Positions 1-8,071 of a stretch of 64,000 nt of DNA are shown piece after piece. Made by a program: the position numbers and the translations under genes. The stretch is taken from NCBI GenBank assembly GCA_965222345.1, contig CBDCTS010000002.1, positions 380,413-444,412 on the forward strand. Reading direction: 5' to 3'. Origin of the DNA: JADFGZ01 sp965222345. GTDB lineage: Bacteria; Acidobacteriota; Terriglobia; 2-12-FULL-54-10. Each line of letters starts with the position of its first letter. Within the stretch, counting starts at the first letter, position 1. The notes under the pieces were generated by a model. That model did not search any database, was not told the origin of the DNA, and saw only the letters and a list, made by a program, of their open reading frames with translations.

Positions 1-831
1 TCAGAGCCCGTCAGCGGAACAGCACAAGGGTTTCTGGCTCTATCCGGCGAGATTTCCGGAACAGCTATTACAGTCCCTTACTGGGCCAATTTTCTGCATC
101 CCGGCGTAAATTCCGGCGGGGTGGTCAACGCTGCCAGTTTCGGCTCCGGGTCGCCATGGGTGGCCGCCGGAAGTCTCATCGCGATTTTTGGGACACAGTT
201 GACTGAGGGCACGGCATTCGCCTACAGAACCCCTTTGCCCCTATCCCTGGGAGGAGTTACCGTCACGCTGGGAGACTTTCCGGCGCCATTGCTGTTTGCT
301 TCACCCACACAGATCAACGCGCAGGTTCCGGTCGAGCTGGCCGGCAGAACTTCGGCGCAATTGGTGGTGCAAATCAACGGCGTTTCGAGCCCGCCCGAAA
401 CCGTCTTGCTCGCCCCCGCCGCGCCGGGCATCTTCACCCTCGACCAGAGCGGCAGCGGGACAGGCGCGATCCTGCACGCCTCCGACTCTTCCCTGGTCAC
501 ACCCGAACGCCCGGCCAGACCAGGGGAATTGCTGGAAATTTTCGCCGCCGGCCTCGGTTCCACCTCGCCCGCTGTCGAATCAGGGTTGCCAGCATCCGCG
601 AATCCTCTTTCTAATACTCGAACGACACCTTCGATAACCATCGGAGAAATCTCCGTCCCGGTGACACTTTCCTTCCTGGTCCCGGCCTTCGTGGGGCTGT
701 ATCAGGTCAACATCGAGGTTCCGGTCGGGGTTCCCGCCGGAGAACACGATCTGGTATTGACCAGCAACGGAGTGGCGAGCAATCCGGTCAGGATTTTCAT
801 CGCCGAATCACCCGCCTCCTCCGCCCCCTGA
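1..831 (+). CDS. TIGR03437-type (Solibacter C-terminal) domain protein, 5' end outside window
   Basis: The frame is open from the first base of the window to a TGA at 829-831, so the N-terminus lies to the left. About 236 residues starting near GVVNAASF form the TIGR03437 domain, a C-terminal module common in large secreted proteins of Solibacter-like Acidobacteriota. Typical features are GVVNAASF, a SLIAIFGTQL-like strand, the QINAQVP motif, and a final block with YQVNIEVP and SNGVASNPV. The role of the domain is unknown; it probably sits at the C-terminus of an exported repeat or adhesin-type protein. A GTG at 121 could be called as a start but falls inside the domain, so I treat the gene as partial. 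Confidence 0.85.
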   Translation, partial: SEPVSGTAQGFLALSGEISGTAITVPYWANFLHPGVNSGGVVNAASFGSGSPWVAAGSLIAIFGTQLTEGTAFAYRTPLPLSLGGVTVTLGDFPAPLLFASPTQINAQVPVELAGRTSAQLVVQINGVSSPPETVLLAPAAPGIFTLDQSGSGTGAILHASDSSLVTPERPARPGELLEIFAAGLGSTSPAVESGLPASANPLSNTRTTPSITIGEISVPVTLSFLVPAFVGLYQVNIEVPVGVPAGEHDLVLTSNGVASNPVRIFIAESPASSAP

Positions 832-951
832 TCGCCGATACTCATGCAGAACGGGAAGGGTGTCTGTCCATTCTCCGGACCTGGAGCGGTTTGACACTTC
901 CGGGCTGAACTGGCTAAACTGAAACTCGAACCGGAATTCTTGCGAGGGATC

Positions 952-1533
952 ATGGCCTTTCCTAAAGAGTATGTGGCTTATTTGGCTGCCGAGTTGGCCG
1001 TTCGGGTAGAAAAGGCAGGCAAAGTCAAGCTGCACAACAAAGAGCAGGTGTCCGCGAAGATCAAGCAGCTGATTCTGGATGAATTTGCCAAAGAAGAGAA
1101 CTTAAACCAGGAAGTTCGGGATCACCTGGAAAAATACAGCTCGGAAATGCGCCGAACGGGAGTTTCCTTTCAGGAGATGTATAAGCTGGTAAAAAGGGAA
1201 CTCCTGAAGAAAAACCGGTTCGTGCCTCTCAGCGGGCGAGAAAAAGACGGCAGCAAGCTCTCGCGGGACAAGATCATCGAACTCTCTCACACCCTCATAA
1301 AAAACCTGTCCAGCATGACTCTTCAGATCGAGCTATTAGAGGAGAAAAACGAGGTGCGGCTGGAGATCTTCCGGCAGATCCAGAAACTCCTCAAAGAAGA
1401 AGACCTGGTTGACAAGAAAGCCCGCCAGAAGATTCTTTCGCAGAAACGAGAAATTTTAGAAGGCAGTGCTGAGTGGGACATCCTCTTTCGGAAGTACTAT
1501 TCCGAAGAGATACGAAAGCACGGATTGATCTGA
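952..1533 (+). CDS. DUF507 family protein
   Basis: A 193-residue, charged, mostly helical protein without signal peptide or membrane segment. It begins MAFPKEYV and shows two related halves, each with a hydrophobic-charged pattern (for example VSAKIKQLILDEF and VDKKARQKILSQ) and a conserved tail (FRKYYSEEIRKHGLI). That is the layout of DUF507, a family of unknown function found in Acidobacteriota and deltaproteobacteria. I chose ATG 952 over the in-frame TTG at 940; a GAGGG motif lies only 3 nt upstream of the ATG, so the start is not certain. It stands alone between the TIGR03437 protein and the convergent M48 protease. Confidence 0.8.
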   Translation: MAFPKEYVAYLAAELAVRVEKAGKVKLHNKEQVSAKIKQLILDEFAKEENLNQEVRDHLEKYSSEMRRTGVSFQEMYKLVKRELLKKNRFVPLSGREKDGSKLSRDKIIELSHTLIKNLSSMTLQIELLEEKNEVRLEIFRQIQKLLKEEDLVDKKARQKILSQKREILEGSAEWDILFRKYYSEEIRKHGLI

Positions 1534-1572
1534 GGCAGCGTTGTCGAATGAACGAGACGCCAGCCCATGCGG

Positions 1573-2595
1573 CTAGCGTCTTCGCAGAGTCGGCCTGGCG
1601 TCTTCGTCTTCAGCGTCTTCGGAGCCTTCCCGCCTCTCAGCACCTTCACCAGCCTGCGGCGCCCTCCTGGACCTGCGCAAAGTCGGCCGACCGTCATCCT
1701 CGGCGTCTTCTACGCGGCCCCGGTCGTGGAGGGCCTGGAGGCGCGCGACGACTTTGTCATATTCGGAGGTCGTCACCACATATTCGGGCCGGGGCGGAAG
1801 AATTTCGCTGATCGCTTGTTGCGCCGCGATAATGCGGTCCGGCGTTAAAGGATGAGTGGAAAAGGCTTTGGCCAGCGTGCCGGGCCTTGTCTTTTCCCTG
1901 GCTTGAATTTTCTCGAAAAATTCCACAAAACCCTGCGGGTCGTAGCCAGTCTTGTAGTGATACTGCAAACCGAGGAAATCGGCTTCGCGCTCCGACCCCC
2001 GGTTGAATTGCAGGAACTTCATCGGGATCAGGAGACCCGCCGCCGAGCGCACTCCAAACCCGATGGGACCGCCCAGGAAGATCAAGGGAATGGTCAACCA
2101 GTTGGTTAACTCCGCCTTACTGGCATTTTTCGTCCCGTGCCGCGCGGCAACGTGGGCGATTTCATGGGCCATTACACCGGCTAACTCGGCCTCGGACTCC
2201 GAGGCCAGGATCAACCCTGAATTGACAAAGAAGAACCCGCCCGGCAGCGCAAAGGCATTGATGTCATCAGAGTCGATGACCTTGATCGTGAACGGCACCC
2301 GGGCATCCGAGTTGCGAACCAGGTTTTGGCCAACGCGATTCACGTACTCGGCCACAATCGGGTCCTGAATCAGCCGGGACTGCTGCTCCACCTGCTGCGC
2401 CAGGGATTTGCCGAGGGCGATCTCTTTCTCGAGCGAATAGAAATTCATCCCCTTGCCCACGTCCCGGTTTCCGATCGCATCAACGTCTTCTTTAGGGTCC
2501 TTCTTGTCCTTGTCGTCGGCCCCCGTCATCGGCTGAAGGCCTATTCCGATCAGCAACAACACAAGTAAAAGATTTTTCGCTCTTTGCTTTTTCAT
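1573..2595 (-). CDS. Exported M48-family zinc metalloprotease
   Basis: A 340-residue protein with a signal peptide (basic MKKQRAK, then a hydrophobic LLLVLLLIGIG stretch) followed by an M48 peptidase domain. The zinc-binding helix HEIAH lies in GVMAHEIAHVAARHG, and a downstream ERE (SEREADFLG) supplies the third ligand; both are hallmarks of HtpX/BepA/LoiP-like enzymes. Members act in envelope protein quality control, so a periplasmic site is likely. ATG 2595 is preferred to an upstream ATG because it has an AGGAG 7 nt before it and starts exactly at the signal peptide. The last 45 residues are a low-complexity charged tail in which RPTLRR occurs twice, which is unusual for the family. Confidence 0.88.
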   Translation of the reverse strand: MKKQRAKNLLLVLLLIGIGLQPMTGADDKDKKDPKEDVDAIGNRDVGKGMNFYSLEKEIALGKSLAQQVEQQSRLIQDPIVAEYVNRVGQNLVRNSDARVPFTIKVIDSDDINAFALPGGFFFVNSGLILASESEAELAGVMAHEIAHVAARHGTKNASKAELTNWLTIPLIFLGGPIGFGVRSAAGLLIPMKFLQFNRGSEREADFLGLQYHYKTGYDPQGFVEFFEKIQAREKTRPGTLAKAFSTHPLTPDRIIAAQQAISEILPPRPEYVVTTSEYDKVVARLQALHDRGRVEDAEDDGRPTLRRSRRAPQAGEGAERREGSEDAEDEDARPTLRRR

Positions 2596-2999
2596 TACGA
2601 GTCTCCTCGCCCGGCTCCGCCCGTCTATCGAAGCCATTATAAACCCAAAACCCGCCATTGGGAGCGAGCATTATTTCGCTCCTCTATATTAAACTCACCT
2701 GGACCGCAGGAAGTTGCAGAAAATATCGCAACCAGTAAGCTTTTTTCTTCCGCACCGCCTGCTTCCCATTTGCTCATATCTCATTAGAAGCGATGCGGGG
2801 AGAGTTGGATGCCTGCAATTCCCGTTGAGAGCGATTTTGTGCATTGGAAGGAAACAGAGGAGGAGCACCCTGGTGCTGATGTATTTGGCGCTCGGCTGTA
2901 GTAGAGTAGGCGAGAGAGGGCTTCATCCAGGCTGTTGGGAGAGCGAATTGACTGAGCAGAAAATCTTGCCGGGGCAGACACGGAAAAAAGAAAGGAGCG
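2596..2999. other. Intergenic, no gene recognised
   Basis: About 400 bases between the divergently transcribed M48 protease and the next rightward genes. A 7-bp hairpin (GGAGCGA / TCGCTCC, about 2660-2683) is the only structure I noticed. Open frames here lack ribosome-binding sites and show no recognisable protein motif. The region presumably carries the promoters for both directions. Confidence 0.4.
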
Positions 3000-3164
3000 A
3001 TGAAACCTTCTTATATTACAAGGATTTATAGCGAATTTTGTACCACTTCTGCCCTGCTGTTGAAAATCGGCGGGGAGGAACGGCTGCGGGATAGAGTTCA
3101 AAAAGCAGGCGACTCCCTGGCGCTGCCCGGCTTTACCCACAGGCAGGATGCGCAGCCGATCTAG
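3000..3164 (+). CDS. Possible small protein (54 aa), unknown
   Basis: A short frame starts at an ATG preceded by AAAGGAG at good spacing, and ends 12 bases before the DedA gene. The predicted 54-residue product begins MKPSYITRIY and contains KIGGEERLRDRVQ; there is no signal peptide or membrane helix. I do not recognise the family. Support is only the ribosome-binding site and the position directly ahead of dedA, so it may be a leader or chance frame. Confidence 0.3.
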   Translation: MKPSYITRIYSEFCTTSALLLKIGGEERLRDRVQKAGDSLALPGFTHRQDAQPI

Positions 3165-3176
3165 TTACCCTCTTTC

Positions 3177-3821
3177 ATGATTGCATCGATCCTCACCATC
3201 CTCAGCTCTTTCATCATTGCAGTCATTTCCGCCATGGGTTATCCCGGAATTGTGCTGCTGATGGCCATCGAGAGCGCCTGCATTCCCTTGCCCTCGGAGG
3301 TGATTCTTCCCTTTTCCGGCTACCTGGTGTCAACCGGGCGCTTCAACATTTGGTGGGTAGCCACGGCGGGAGCTTTGGGATGCAACTTGGGCTCCATTGT
3401 GGCCTACTATGCGGGAGTGTACGGGGGGCGTCCCCTGATCCTGCGTTATGGGAAGTACTTCCTGGTCTCCCGCCGGGAGGTTGAGTGGGCAGACCGCTGG
3501 TTTGAAAAATACGGCGAGTGGACTGTCTTTTTCAGCCGGCTGCTGCCAGTGATCCGTACTTTTATCGCGCTGCCGGCCGGCATCGTCCGCATGAACTTCT
3601 GGAAGTTCAACATCTATACCTTTCTGGGGTCCTTTCCCTGGTGCCTGGGGCTGGCCTTTGCCGGTTACAAGATGGGCGAGCACTGGCCCACGCTGCGGGT
3701 GTACTTCCACAGATTCGATTACCTCATTGGGGTCCTGCTGGCGGCGGGCGTGGCCGCCTATGTCTGGTTGCACTGGAAGCAGCGGAACCGAGAAGAGAAC
3801 GGGAGTGCGGTTGGCGGTTAA
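3177..3821 (+). CDS. DedA-family membrane protein
   Basis: A 214-residue integral membrane protein of DedA/VTT type. The N-terminal reentrant region carries ESACIPLPSEVILPFSGYL (E and P conserved in DedA), followed by LGSIVAYYAG and the typical arginine motif FFSRLLPVIRTFIALPAGI. The C-terminus ends in a last membrane helix and a basic tail. DedA proteins are linked to lipid scrambling of undecaprenyl phosphate or phosphatidylethanolamine and to membrane homeostasis; which substrate applies here cannot be read from the sequence. Length fits the family. No clear operon partner; a parS-like site and repeat array follow. Confidence 0.9.
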   Translation: MIASILTILSSFIIAVISAMGYPGIVLLMAIESACIPLPSEVILPFSGYLVSTGRFNIWWVATAGALGCNLGSIVAYYAGVYGGRPLILRYGKYFLVSRREVEWADRWFEKYGEWTVFFSRLLPVIRTFIALPAGIVRMNFWKFNIYTFLGSFPWCLGLAFAGYKMGEHWPTLRVYFHRFDYLIGVLLAAGVAAYVWLHWKQRNREENGSAVGG

Positions 3822-3939
3822 GTTCGGGGCGAGGGCAAATCCTGCCCGCCGCTCCACAATCCCGGCTTGGCGGGGCGGGCACGATTATAGTTCTTCCGCC
3901 GCCGATGCCGGAAGCAGGATTTTGGTTATCTTCGAAATT

Positions 3940-4128
3940 CCGAGAGAACCGAAGATGCCGAGACAACCGAGTTTGCCGAAAATACCGAGAAAACCGAATC
4001 TGCCGAGCCTGCCGAATCTGCCGAGAAAACCGAGGCAACCACATAGGCCGATTTTGCCGAGAGAACCGAATCTGCCGAGGATCCCGAATCTGCCGAGAGA
4101 ACCGAGTCTGCCGAATCTGCCGATGTTT
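3940..4128. repeat. Period-9 tandem array (21 units, CCGAnnnnn)
   Basis: From 3940 the sequence runs in strict 9-base register for 21 units, nearly all starting CCGA. The commonest units are CCGAATCTG (five exact copies), CCGAGAGAA (three) and CCGAGAAAA (two); one unit (4039-4047) breaks the CCGA rule. The array is intergenic between dedA and the convergent glutaredoxin gene and runs into a parS-like palindrome in its last unit. Because the period is a multiple of three it keeps all frames open, but the encoded LPxxPRxP-like or FSRQIR-like repeats have no plausible gene start. Confidence 0.9.
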
Positions 4129-4139
4129 CACGTGAATCA
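4124..4139. promoter_or_regulatory. parS-like centromere site
   Basis: TGTTTCACGTGAATCA matches the widely conserved bacterial parS consensus TGTTTCACGTGAAACA at 15 of 16 positions; the one change breaks perfect symmetry in the right arm. The site overlaps the end of the period-9 array and is intergenic. If bound by ParB it would mark this stretch as part of the origin-proximal segregation domain. No parA/parB, dnaA or gid genes are in the window to confirm that. Confidence 0.6.
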
Positions 4140-4180
4140 TTCCGCTTCCCGCCGCCGTTCAGGCCGGCAGGATGCCGGCG

Positions 4181-4438
4181 CTAGCGCCGTCCGGCCTGCA
4201 GGCGCTTGAGAAACTGGCGGGGATCGATGCGGTACTTGAAGGCTTTTTTTCCGTGGATGAAGACGACGGGCACTTCTTGGTTGTAGCGCTGCCGCAACTC
4301 CGCGTGCCGGTCGATATCGACTTCAGCAACCTGGAAGCGAGCCTGTTTTTGCAGCTCTCGCAGTTGCTGTTTGACTTGGTCGCAGAGACAGCAGCGATCC
4401 CGCGTGTACAACAAAACCTCTTCAGCCGTGGGGGCCAT
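4181..4438 (-). CDS. Glutaredoxin-family protein (DUF836-like)
   Basis: An 85-residue thioredoxin-fold protein. After a short N-terminus, strand LLYTR leads to the redox motif C16-C-L-C19, followed by a long helix, then VAEVDID and the conserved cis-proline region EVPVVFIHGKKAF. This is the shape of small glutaredoxin-family proteins. The start is the second of two adjacent ATGs (4438); its A overlaps the TGA of the upstream rhomboid gene (TGATG), so translation is probably coupled. An AGGAG lies 4 nt upstream. Its thiol partner is unknown. Confidence 0.85.
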   Translation of the reverse strand: MAPTAEEVLLYTRDRCCLCDQVKQQLRELQKQARFQVAEVDIDRHAELRQRYNQEVPVVFIHGKKAFKYRIDPRQFLKRLQAGRR

Positions 4439-5139
4439 CATGCTCCTGCGGACGCACGGGCACGGCGCCCGTGGCGCGCCCATAGCATCAAGGGAATGCC
4501 CGCCAGAAAGCCGCCGAGATGCGCAAACCACGCTACGCCGCCTCCCATCTGGCCCTCCGGCCCCAGCGAGGCCAGACCGTTCAAAAACTGCAATCCGAAC
4601 CAGACAAAAAGAAACAAGTAGGCGGGAATCTCCGCGGTGGTTATAAAAAAGAAAATAGGGATCAGCGTGAGTACCTTGGCGCGGGGATAAGTGATGAGAT
4701 AAGCGCCCAGCACTCCGGCAATGGCTCCGCTGGCGCCAACGGTCGGGACGGTGGAGGCGTAGCTGGAAACCAGGTGGGCCAGGGTCCCCGCCAGCCCGCA
4801 GGCCAGATAAAAAAAGATGAACCGCAGATGGCCGATTCGGTCTTCGACGTTGTCTCCGAAAATCCAGAGGAACCACATATTGCCGATCAGGTGCATCCAT
4901 CCGCCATGCAGAAACATGGAAGTGAAAAACGGCACGAGCGCTTGCGAGATGGTGACCGACTCCCCGGCAAAAAAAGCCACCGTGCGAGCGGGAATCAAGC
5001 CAAAGTTTTCAATCATCAGGTTTGTGCCCGCCACATCGGCGGTCAATTCCCGAAAAAAGACCAGGCAGTTGGCGACAATCAGCGCGATGGTAACCACCGG
5101 CATGGTGTTGCGTGGATTGCGATCACGGAGCGGGATCAT
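4438..5139 (-). CDS. Rhomboid-family intramembrane serine protease
   Basis: A 233-residue membrane protein. The catalytic serine is in GASGAIAG and the catalytic histidine in AWFAHLGGFLAG; HGGWMHLIGNMWFLWIFG is the typical helix 2 with its conserved H-x-x-x-N. These show a six-helix rhomboid core. Substrates are unknown. ATG 5139 is preferred over an ATG 90 bases upstream because MIPLRDRNPRN is the usual short cytosolic N-terminus of bacterial rhomboids of this kind and an AGAGG lies upstream. It is followed by a coupled glutaredoxin gene. Confidence 0.92.
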   Translation of the reverse strand: MIPLRDRNPRNTMPVVTIALIVANCLVFFRELTADVAGTNLMIENFGLIPARTVAFFAGESVTISQALVPFFTSMFLHGGWMHLIGNMWFLWIFGDNVEDRIGHLRFIFFYLACGLAGTLAHLVSSYASTVPTVGASGAIAGVLGAYLITYPRAKVLTLIPIFFFITTAEIPAYLFLFVWFGLQFLNGLASLGPEGQMGGGVAWFAHLGGFLAGIPLMLWARHGRRARASAGA

Positions 5140-5433
5140 GAACGGGAGCCTCTGCCCGGAAAACACTCGCCGGGGACGTGCAGCCTCGGTGTCGACATTA
5201 CTGTAGCCGGAGAGTGTCCGGAAATGCAATGCTCACATTTTCAACCGGAGCGCGATGGATACATCAAGGTATATTGATAATGGTCCATGATAGAATAACT
5301 GCCTGCGCTGGAAGGGTTTGCCTGGCAACCACACTGAGCCGGCGGGAGGCAGCCGCTTTAGGGCTTAGTTACCTTCCCAGACCGTTTACATATCCGCTGC
5401 CGGAAACAAGCCCGACGTGAATGAGGTAGTCAG

Positions 5434-5685
5434 ATGTTGTTTAGCAGGGAACGGAAGGCCCGTATCCGTCAACGTCTTGAACCCATCCTGAGGGAGTATA
5501 ACGCCGAACTGCAATTCGTCGCTGTTTTCGTGGATTCGAGCCGCCAATTCCTGGGCGTGGTGATACAGCTTGACGAGCGTCCGCTTATTTTGAAATTCCA
5601 CTGGGTCACATTCGTCAGCAACCCCGACAGCTCCTTGCGGGCAGCGGTCTTCGCGCAACTGAAGCAGAAGCTGAACCCGGACTAA
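5434..5685 (+). CDS. Small hypothetical protein
   Basis: An 83-residue soluble protein starting MLFSRERKARI, with alternating strands (LQFVAVFVD, LGVVIQLDE, PLILKFHWVTF) and an amphipathic C-terminal helix. A weak GAGG lies upstream of the ATG. I do not recognise a family. It is a single gene between the leftward rhomboid pair and cystathionine beta-synthase; the 297 bases after it hold nothing I can name. Confidence 0.5.
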   Translation: MLFSRERKARIRQRLEPILREYNAELQFVAVFVDSSRQFLGVVIQLDERPLILKFHWVTFVSNPDSSLRAAVFAQLKQKLNPD

Positions 5686-5982
5686 CCTCCCCTTTTTCCC
5701 TGACGGCCTTTCTTCCGCGAACACTACCTTTCCCCGGCGGGATGAGCCCGGCAGTTCTCCCCTGGTTTGCAACTTTACCCGGCTTTATAGCGAGACCCTT
5801 TTCGGAAAACTTCCGCACCTGCTGCTTGGCATGAATATGCTGCCAGGAGAGATCTACCCTACGCGGGGTCTGAATCGGAGGCCTGAGTTTGCGGATTGGA
5901 TTGTGGCTGGACGCAGTCTGGCCCAACAGGAGTACAATTGTTCGTTTGCCGAAAAGAAGAAGCACCATAGGAGCATGCAATT

Positions 5983-7392
5983 ATGAAGTACGACAATATT
6001 CTGCAAGCGATCGGCAGAACGCCTCTCATCCGGCTGAATAAAATTACGAAAGGCATCCCGGCTTCCGTTTACGTGAAGGCCGACAGCCTGAATCCCGGCG
6101 GAAGCGTAAAGGACCGGATCGCCGTCCAGATGATCGCAGACGCCGAAAGCCGAGGCTTGTTGAAGCCGGGCGGGACCATCATCGAGGCTACCTCCGGCAA
6201 TACCGGCATGGGCCTGGCTCTGGTGGCTGCGGTCAAAGGCTACAAAGTCATCTTTACCATCAACGACAAGCAATCGCAGGAAAAGATGGACGCTCTCCGC
6301 GCGCTGGGGGCGGAAGTGATCGTGTGCCCTACGGCGGTGGAGCCGGAGGACCCGCGGAGTTACTACTCCGTGGCCAGAAAACTTTTCCAGGAAATTCCCA
6401 ATTCGTACTACCCCAACCAATACGACAACCCGCAGAATCCCCAGGCGCACGTGGAGTCCACCGGGCCGGAAATCTGGGAGGATTCCGAGGGAAAGATAAC
6501 GCACTTCGTTGCAGCCTTGGGAACCGGAGGCACCATGACCGGAGTGGGCCGTTTTTTGAAGCAGAAAAACCCGGCCATCCAGCTGATCGGGGTCGATCCG
6601 GTTGGCTCTATTTACTACGAATACCTCAAGAAAGGCACGGTGGGCAAAGCCCAGCCGTACGTGGTGGAAGGAATCGGAGAGGATTTTCTCCCCACCACGA
6701 TGGACATGGACATTCTGGATGACATCTTCCAGGTCACCGATCAGGAGTGCTTTGTGTGGGCCCGCAAGCTGGCCCGCATGGAAGGGATTTTCGCGGGCGG
6801 CTCATCGGGCGGGCCGATCTCGGTTGCCCTGCAGGTGGCGCGCAACCTGACCGCGAAGGAAATGGTGGTTGCCTTCATTCCTGACTCAGGAAATCGTTAC
6901 TTGAGCAAGGTCTACAACGAAGACTGGATGCGCCGTCATCAGTATTGGGAAGCCCAGTTGAGCATAACGGCCGGGGAGGTCGTGCGGCTCAAACGGCAGC
7001 ACCGCCCCGGCAGCCGCCTGATCTACGCCAAGGCGGGAGAAACGGCCCATCAGGCATTGCTCCAGATGCAGGACAACGAAATCTCGCAACTGCCCGTGTT
7101 CGAAGATCAGGACTCTATTGGGACGGTCCGGGAAGACGATATTCTGAACTTGGCGCTGCGAGGCGTGCACTTGGACGGGTTGGTCCTGCGGGAGTGCATG
7201 AAAGATCCCCTGCCGGTGCTCGATCCCCAAGCTCCCATCGACCGCGTTACGTTCCTTCTGACCAACGAAAGTCCCGCTGTCCTTGTGAACATGGAAGACA
7301 ACCAGTTCGAGATTTTGACAAAGTACGATCTGATAAATATGGTCGCCACATTGGCGGACTCCGCAGCCGCTTCGCACAGGCGTTCCACTTAG
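5983..7392 (+). CDS. cbs: Cystathionine beta-synthase with C-terminal CBS pair
   Basis: A 469-residue PLP enzyme of fold type II. The lysine motif NPGGSVKDRIA holds the PLP Schiff base, SGNTGMGLA binds phosphate/substrate, and GTGGTMTGVGR is the cofactor-binding glycine loop. Residues about 335-460 form two CBS modules, which distinguishes it from plain cysteine synthase. It should condense serine (or O-acetylserine) with homocysteine to cystathionine in the transsulfuration route; the CBS pair may bind an adenosyl ligand. AGGAG lies 9 nt before the ATG. The selenocysteine tRNA follows 48 bases downstream on the same strand, so the two may be co-transcribed. Confidence 0.88.
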   Translation: MKYDNILQAIGRTPLIRLNKITKGIPASVYVKADSLNPGGSVKDRIAVQMIADAESRGLLKPGGTIIEATSGNTGMGLALVAAVKGYKVIFTINDKQSQEKMDALRALGAEVIVCPTAVEPEDPRSYYSVARKLFQEIPNSYYPNQYDNPQNPQAHVESTGPEIWEDSEGKITHFVAALGTGGTMTGVGRFLKQKNPAIQLIGVDPVGSIYYEYLKKGTVGKAQPYVVEGIGEDFLPTTMDMDILDDIFQVTDQECFVWARKLARMEGIFAGGSSGGPISVALQVARNLTAKEMVVAFIPDSGNRYLSKVYNEDWMRRHQYWEAQLSITAGEVVRLKRQHRPGSRLIYAKAGETAHQALLQMQDNEISQLPVFEDQDSIGTVREDDILNLALRGVHLDGLVLRECMKDPLPVLDPQAPIDRVTFLLTNESPAVLVNMEDNQFEILTKYDLINMVATLADSAAASHRRST

Positions 7393-7440
7393 CTTCACCG
7401 CCGTTGGTGCGACTTGTTTCCGTGTGATAAAATCGCTGGC

Positions 7441-7538
7441 GGAAGCGAATCTGGTCTGGTGACTGGCCTGGACTTCAAATCCAGTGGTCCTTCTCTTTCG
7501 AGGAGGGCGATGGGTTCGATTCCCATACGCTTCCGCCA
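7441..7538 (+). tRNA. selC: tRNA-Sec (anticodon UCA)
   Basis: A 98-nt tRNA with encoded CCA. The anticodon stem CTGGA/TCCAG closes a seven-base loop CTTCAAA with anticodon TCA (7475-7477), which reads UGA. The acceptor pairs GGAAGCG with CGCTTCC and is followed by discriminator G and CCA. A long variable arm with a 7-bp stem (CCTTCTC/GAGGAGG) and a T arm ATGGG-TTCGATT-CCCAT complete the selenocysteine tRNA pattern; the anticodon arm is identical to that of E. coli selC. It shows the organism can insert selenocysteine, which fits the two selenoprotein genes in this window. Confidence 0.96.
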
Positions 7539-7553
7539 TCGGACCGGTTGCCC

Positions 7554-7712
7554 ATGCCGCGCAAGAAACCAAAGAAATTCAGCGCGACGAAAGAAGTCCG
7601 CCGCCGCTCCCGCGCCGCGCTTGGCGTCCCGCCTCCCACCCGTCGTGAGGAAGACCGCCGCCGCAAGCCTCCCAGGCATAAGAAAAAATTAGAGGAAGAG
7701 GCGCTTTCCTAA
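7554..7712 (+). CDS. Small basic protein (52 aa), conserved-looking
   Basis: A short frame beginning MPRKKPKKFSATKEV directly after the tRNA. The product is extremely basic, with an N-terminal KKPKK, a middle RRRSRA, a PPPTRREEDRRRK segment and a PRHKKK C-terminal patch, ending in LEEEALS. Small lysine/arginine-rich proteins of this layout occur in Acidobacteriota, so I think it is real, possibly RNA- or nucleic-acid-binding. There is no strong ribosome-binding site; it may be translated from the cbs-selC transcript. Function unknown. Confidence 0.55.
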   Translation: MPRKKPKKFSATKEVRRRSRAALGVPPPTRREEDRRRKPPRHKKKLEEEALS

Positions 7713-7756
7713 GCGGAACCGTTCCGGTCGGCTGCTTCCGCCTTGCAGCGGGGATC

Positions 7757-7791
7757 TTGACCTTTGCGCTCAGTTAGCGTATATACACTAA
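7757..7791 (+). promoter_or_regulatory. brnTA promoter with overlapping dyad operator
   Basis: TTGACC (7757-7762) and TATATA (7780-7785) form a sigma-70-type promoter with 17-bp spacing. The -10 lies inside an 18-bp near-palindrome (7774-7791, TTAGCGTATATACACTAA, 2 asymmetric positions). The expected transcription start falls at or next to the brnT ATG at 7793, so the message would be leaderless. The dyad is the obvious site for autorepression by the BrnT-BrnA complex. Confidence 0.6.
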
Positions 7792-7792
7792 T

Positions 7793-8071
7793 ATGTTCTC
7801 CTGGGATGCCCGTAAGGCCCTGAAGAACTACAAAAAGCACGGCGTCCCATTCGAGGAGGCAGCAACTATTATCGGCGATCCGGATGGCTTGGACTGGCAG
7901 GATATCCAGCACGGGCAAACCGAACGCCGCTGGAAGAGGCTCGGACGATCAAGCCAAGGCCGTGTTCTCCTTGTTGTTTACACCTTGCGGAGGTTGAGAA
8001 ATGGCGCGGAAACAATTCGCATCATCAGCGCCCGGCAAGCGAGCCGCAAAGAGCGGAAAGCATATACCTGA
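7793..8071 (+). CDS. brnT: BrnT-family ribonuclease toxin
   Basis: A 92-residue protein with the BrnT pattern: N-terminal FSWDARKALKNYKKHGVPFEEA, a middle DIQHGQTERRW, then GRVLLVVYT and the C-terminal IRIISARQASRKERKAY. BrnT toxins are RelE-fold ribonucleases that arrest translation and are neutralised by BrnA. No ribosome-binding site is needed if the message is leaderless as the promoter suggests. The antitoxin gene starts inside this one, in another frame. Confidence 0.9.
   Translation: MFSWDARKALKNYKKHGVPFEEAATIIGDPDGLDWQDIQHGQTERRWKRLGRSSQGRVLLVVYTLRRLRNGAETIRIISARQASRKERKAYT

Noticed and set aside
3940..4128. CRISPR-like array
   Set aside because: Units are 9 bases with no spacers and no cas genes nearby.
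3724..4140. Minus-strand frame encoding FSRQIR-type repeats
   Set aside because: Openness is explained by the period-9 DNA array; no ribosome-binding site, and the start lies in the parS-like palindrome.
4519..5277. 252-aa rightward frame over the rhomboid gene
   Set aside because: Mirror frame of a well-supported gene; polar, low-complexity product without motifs.
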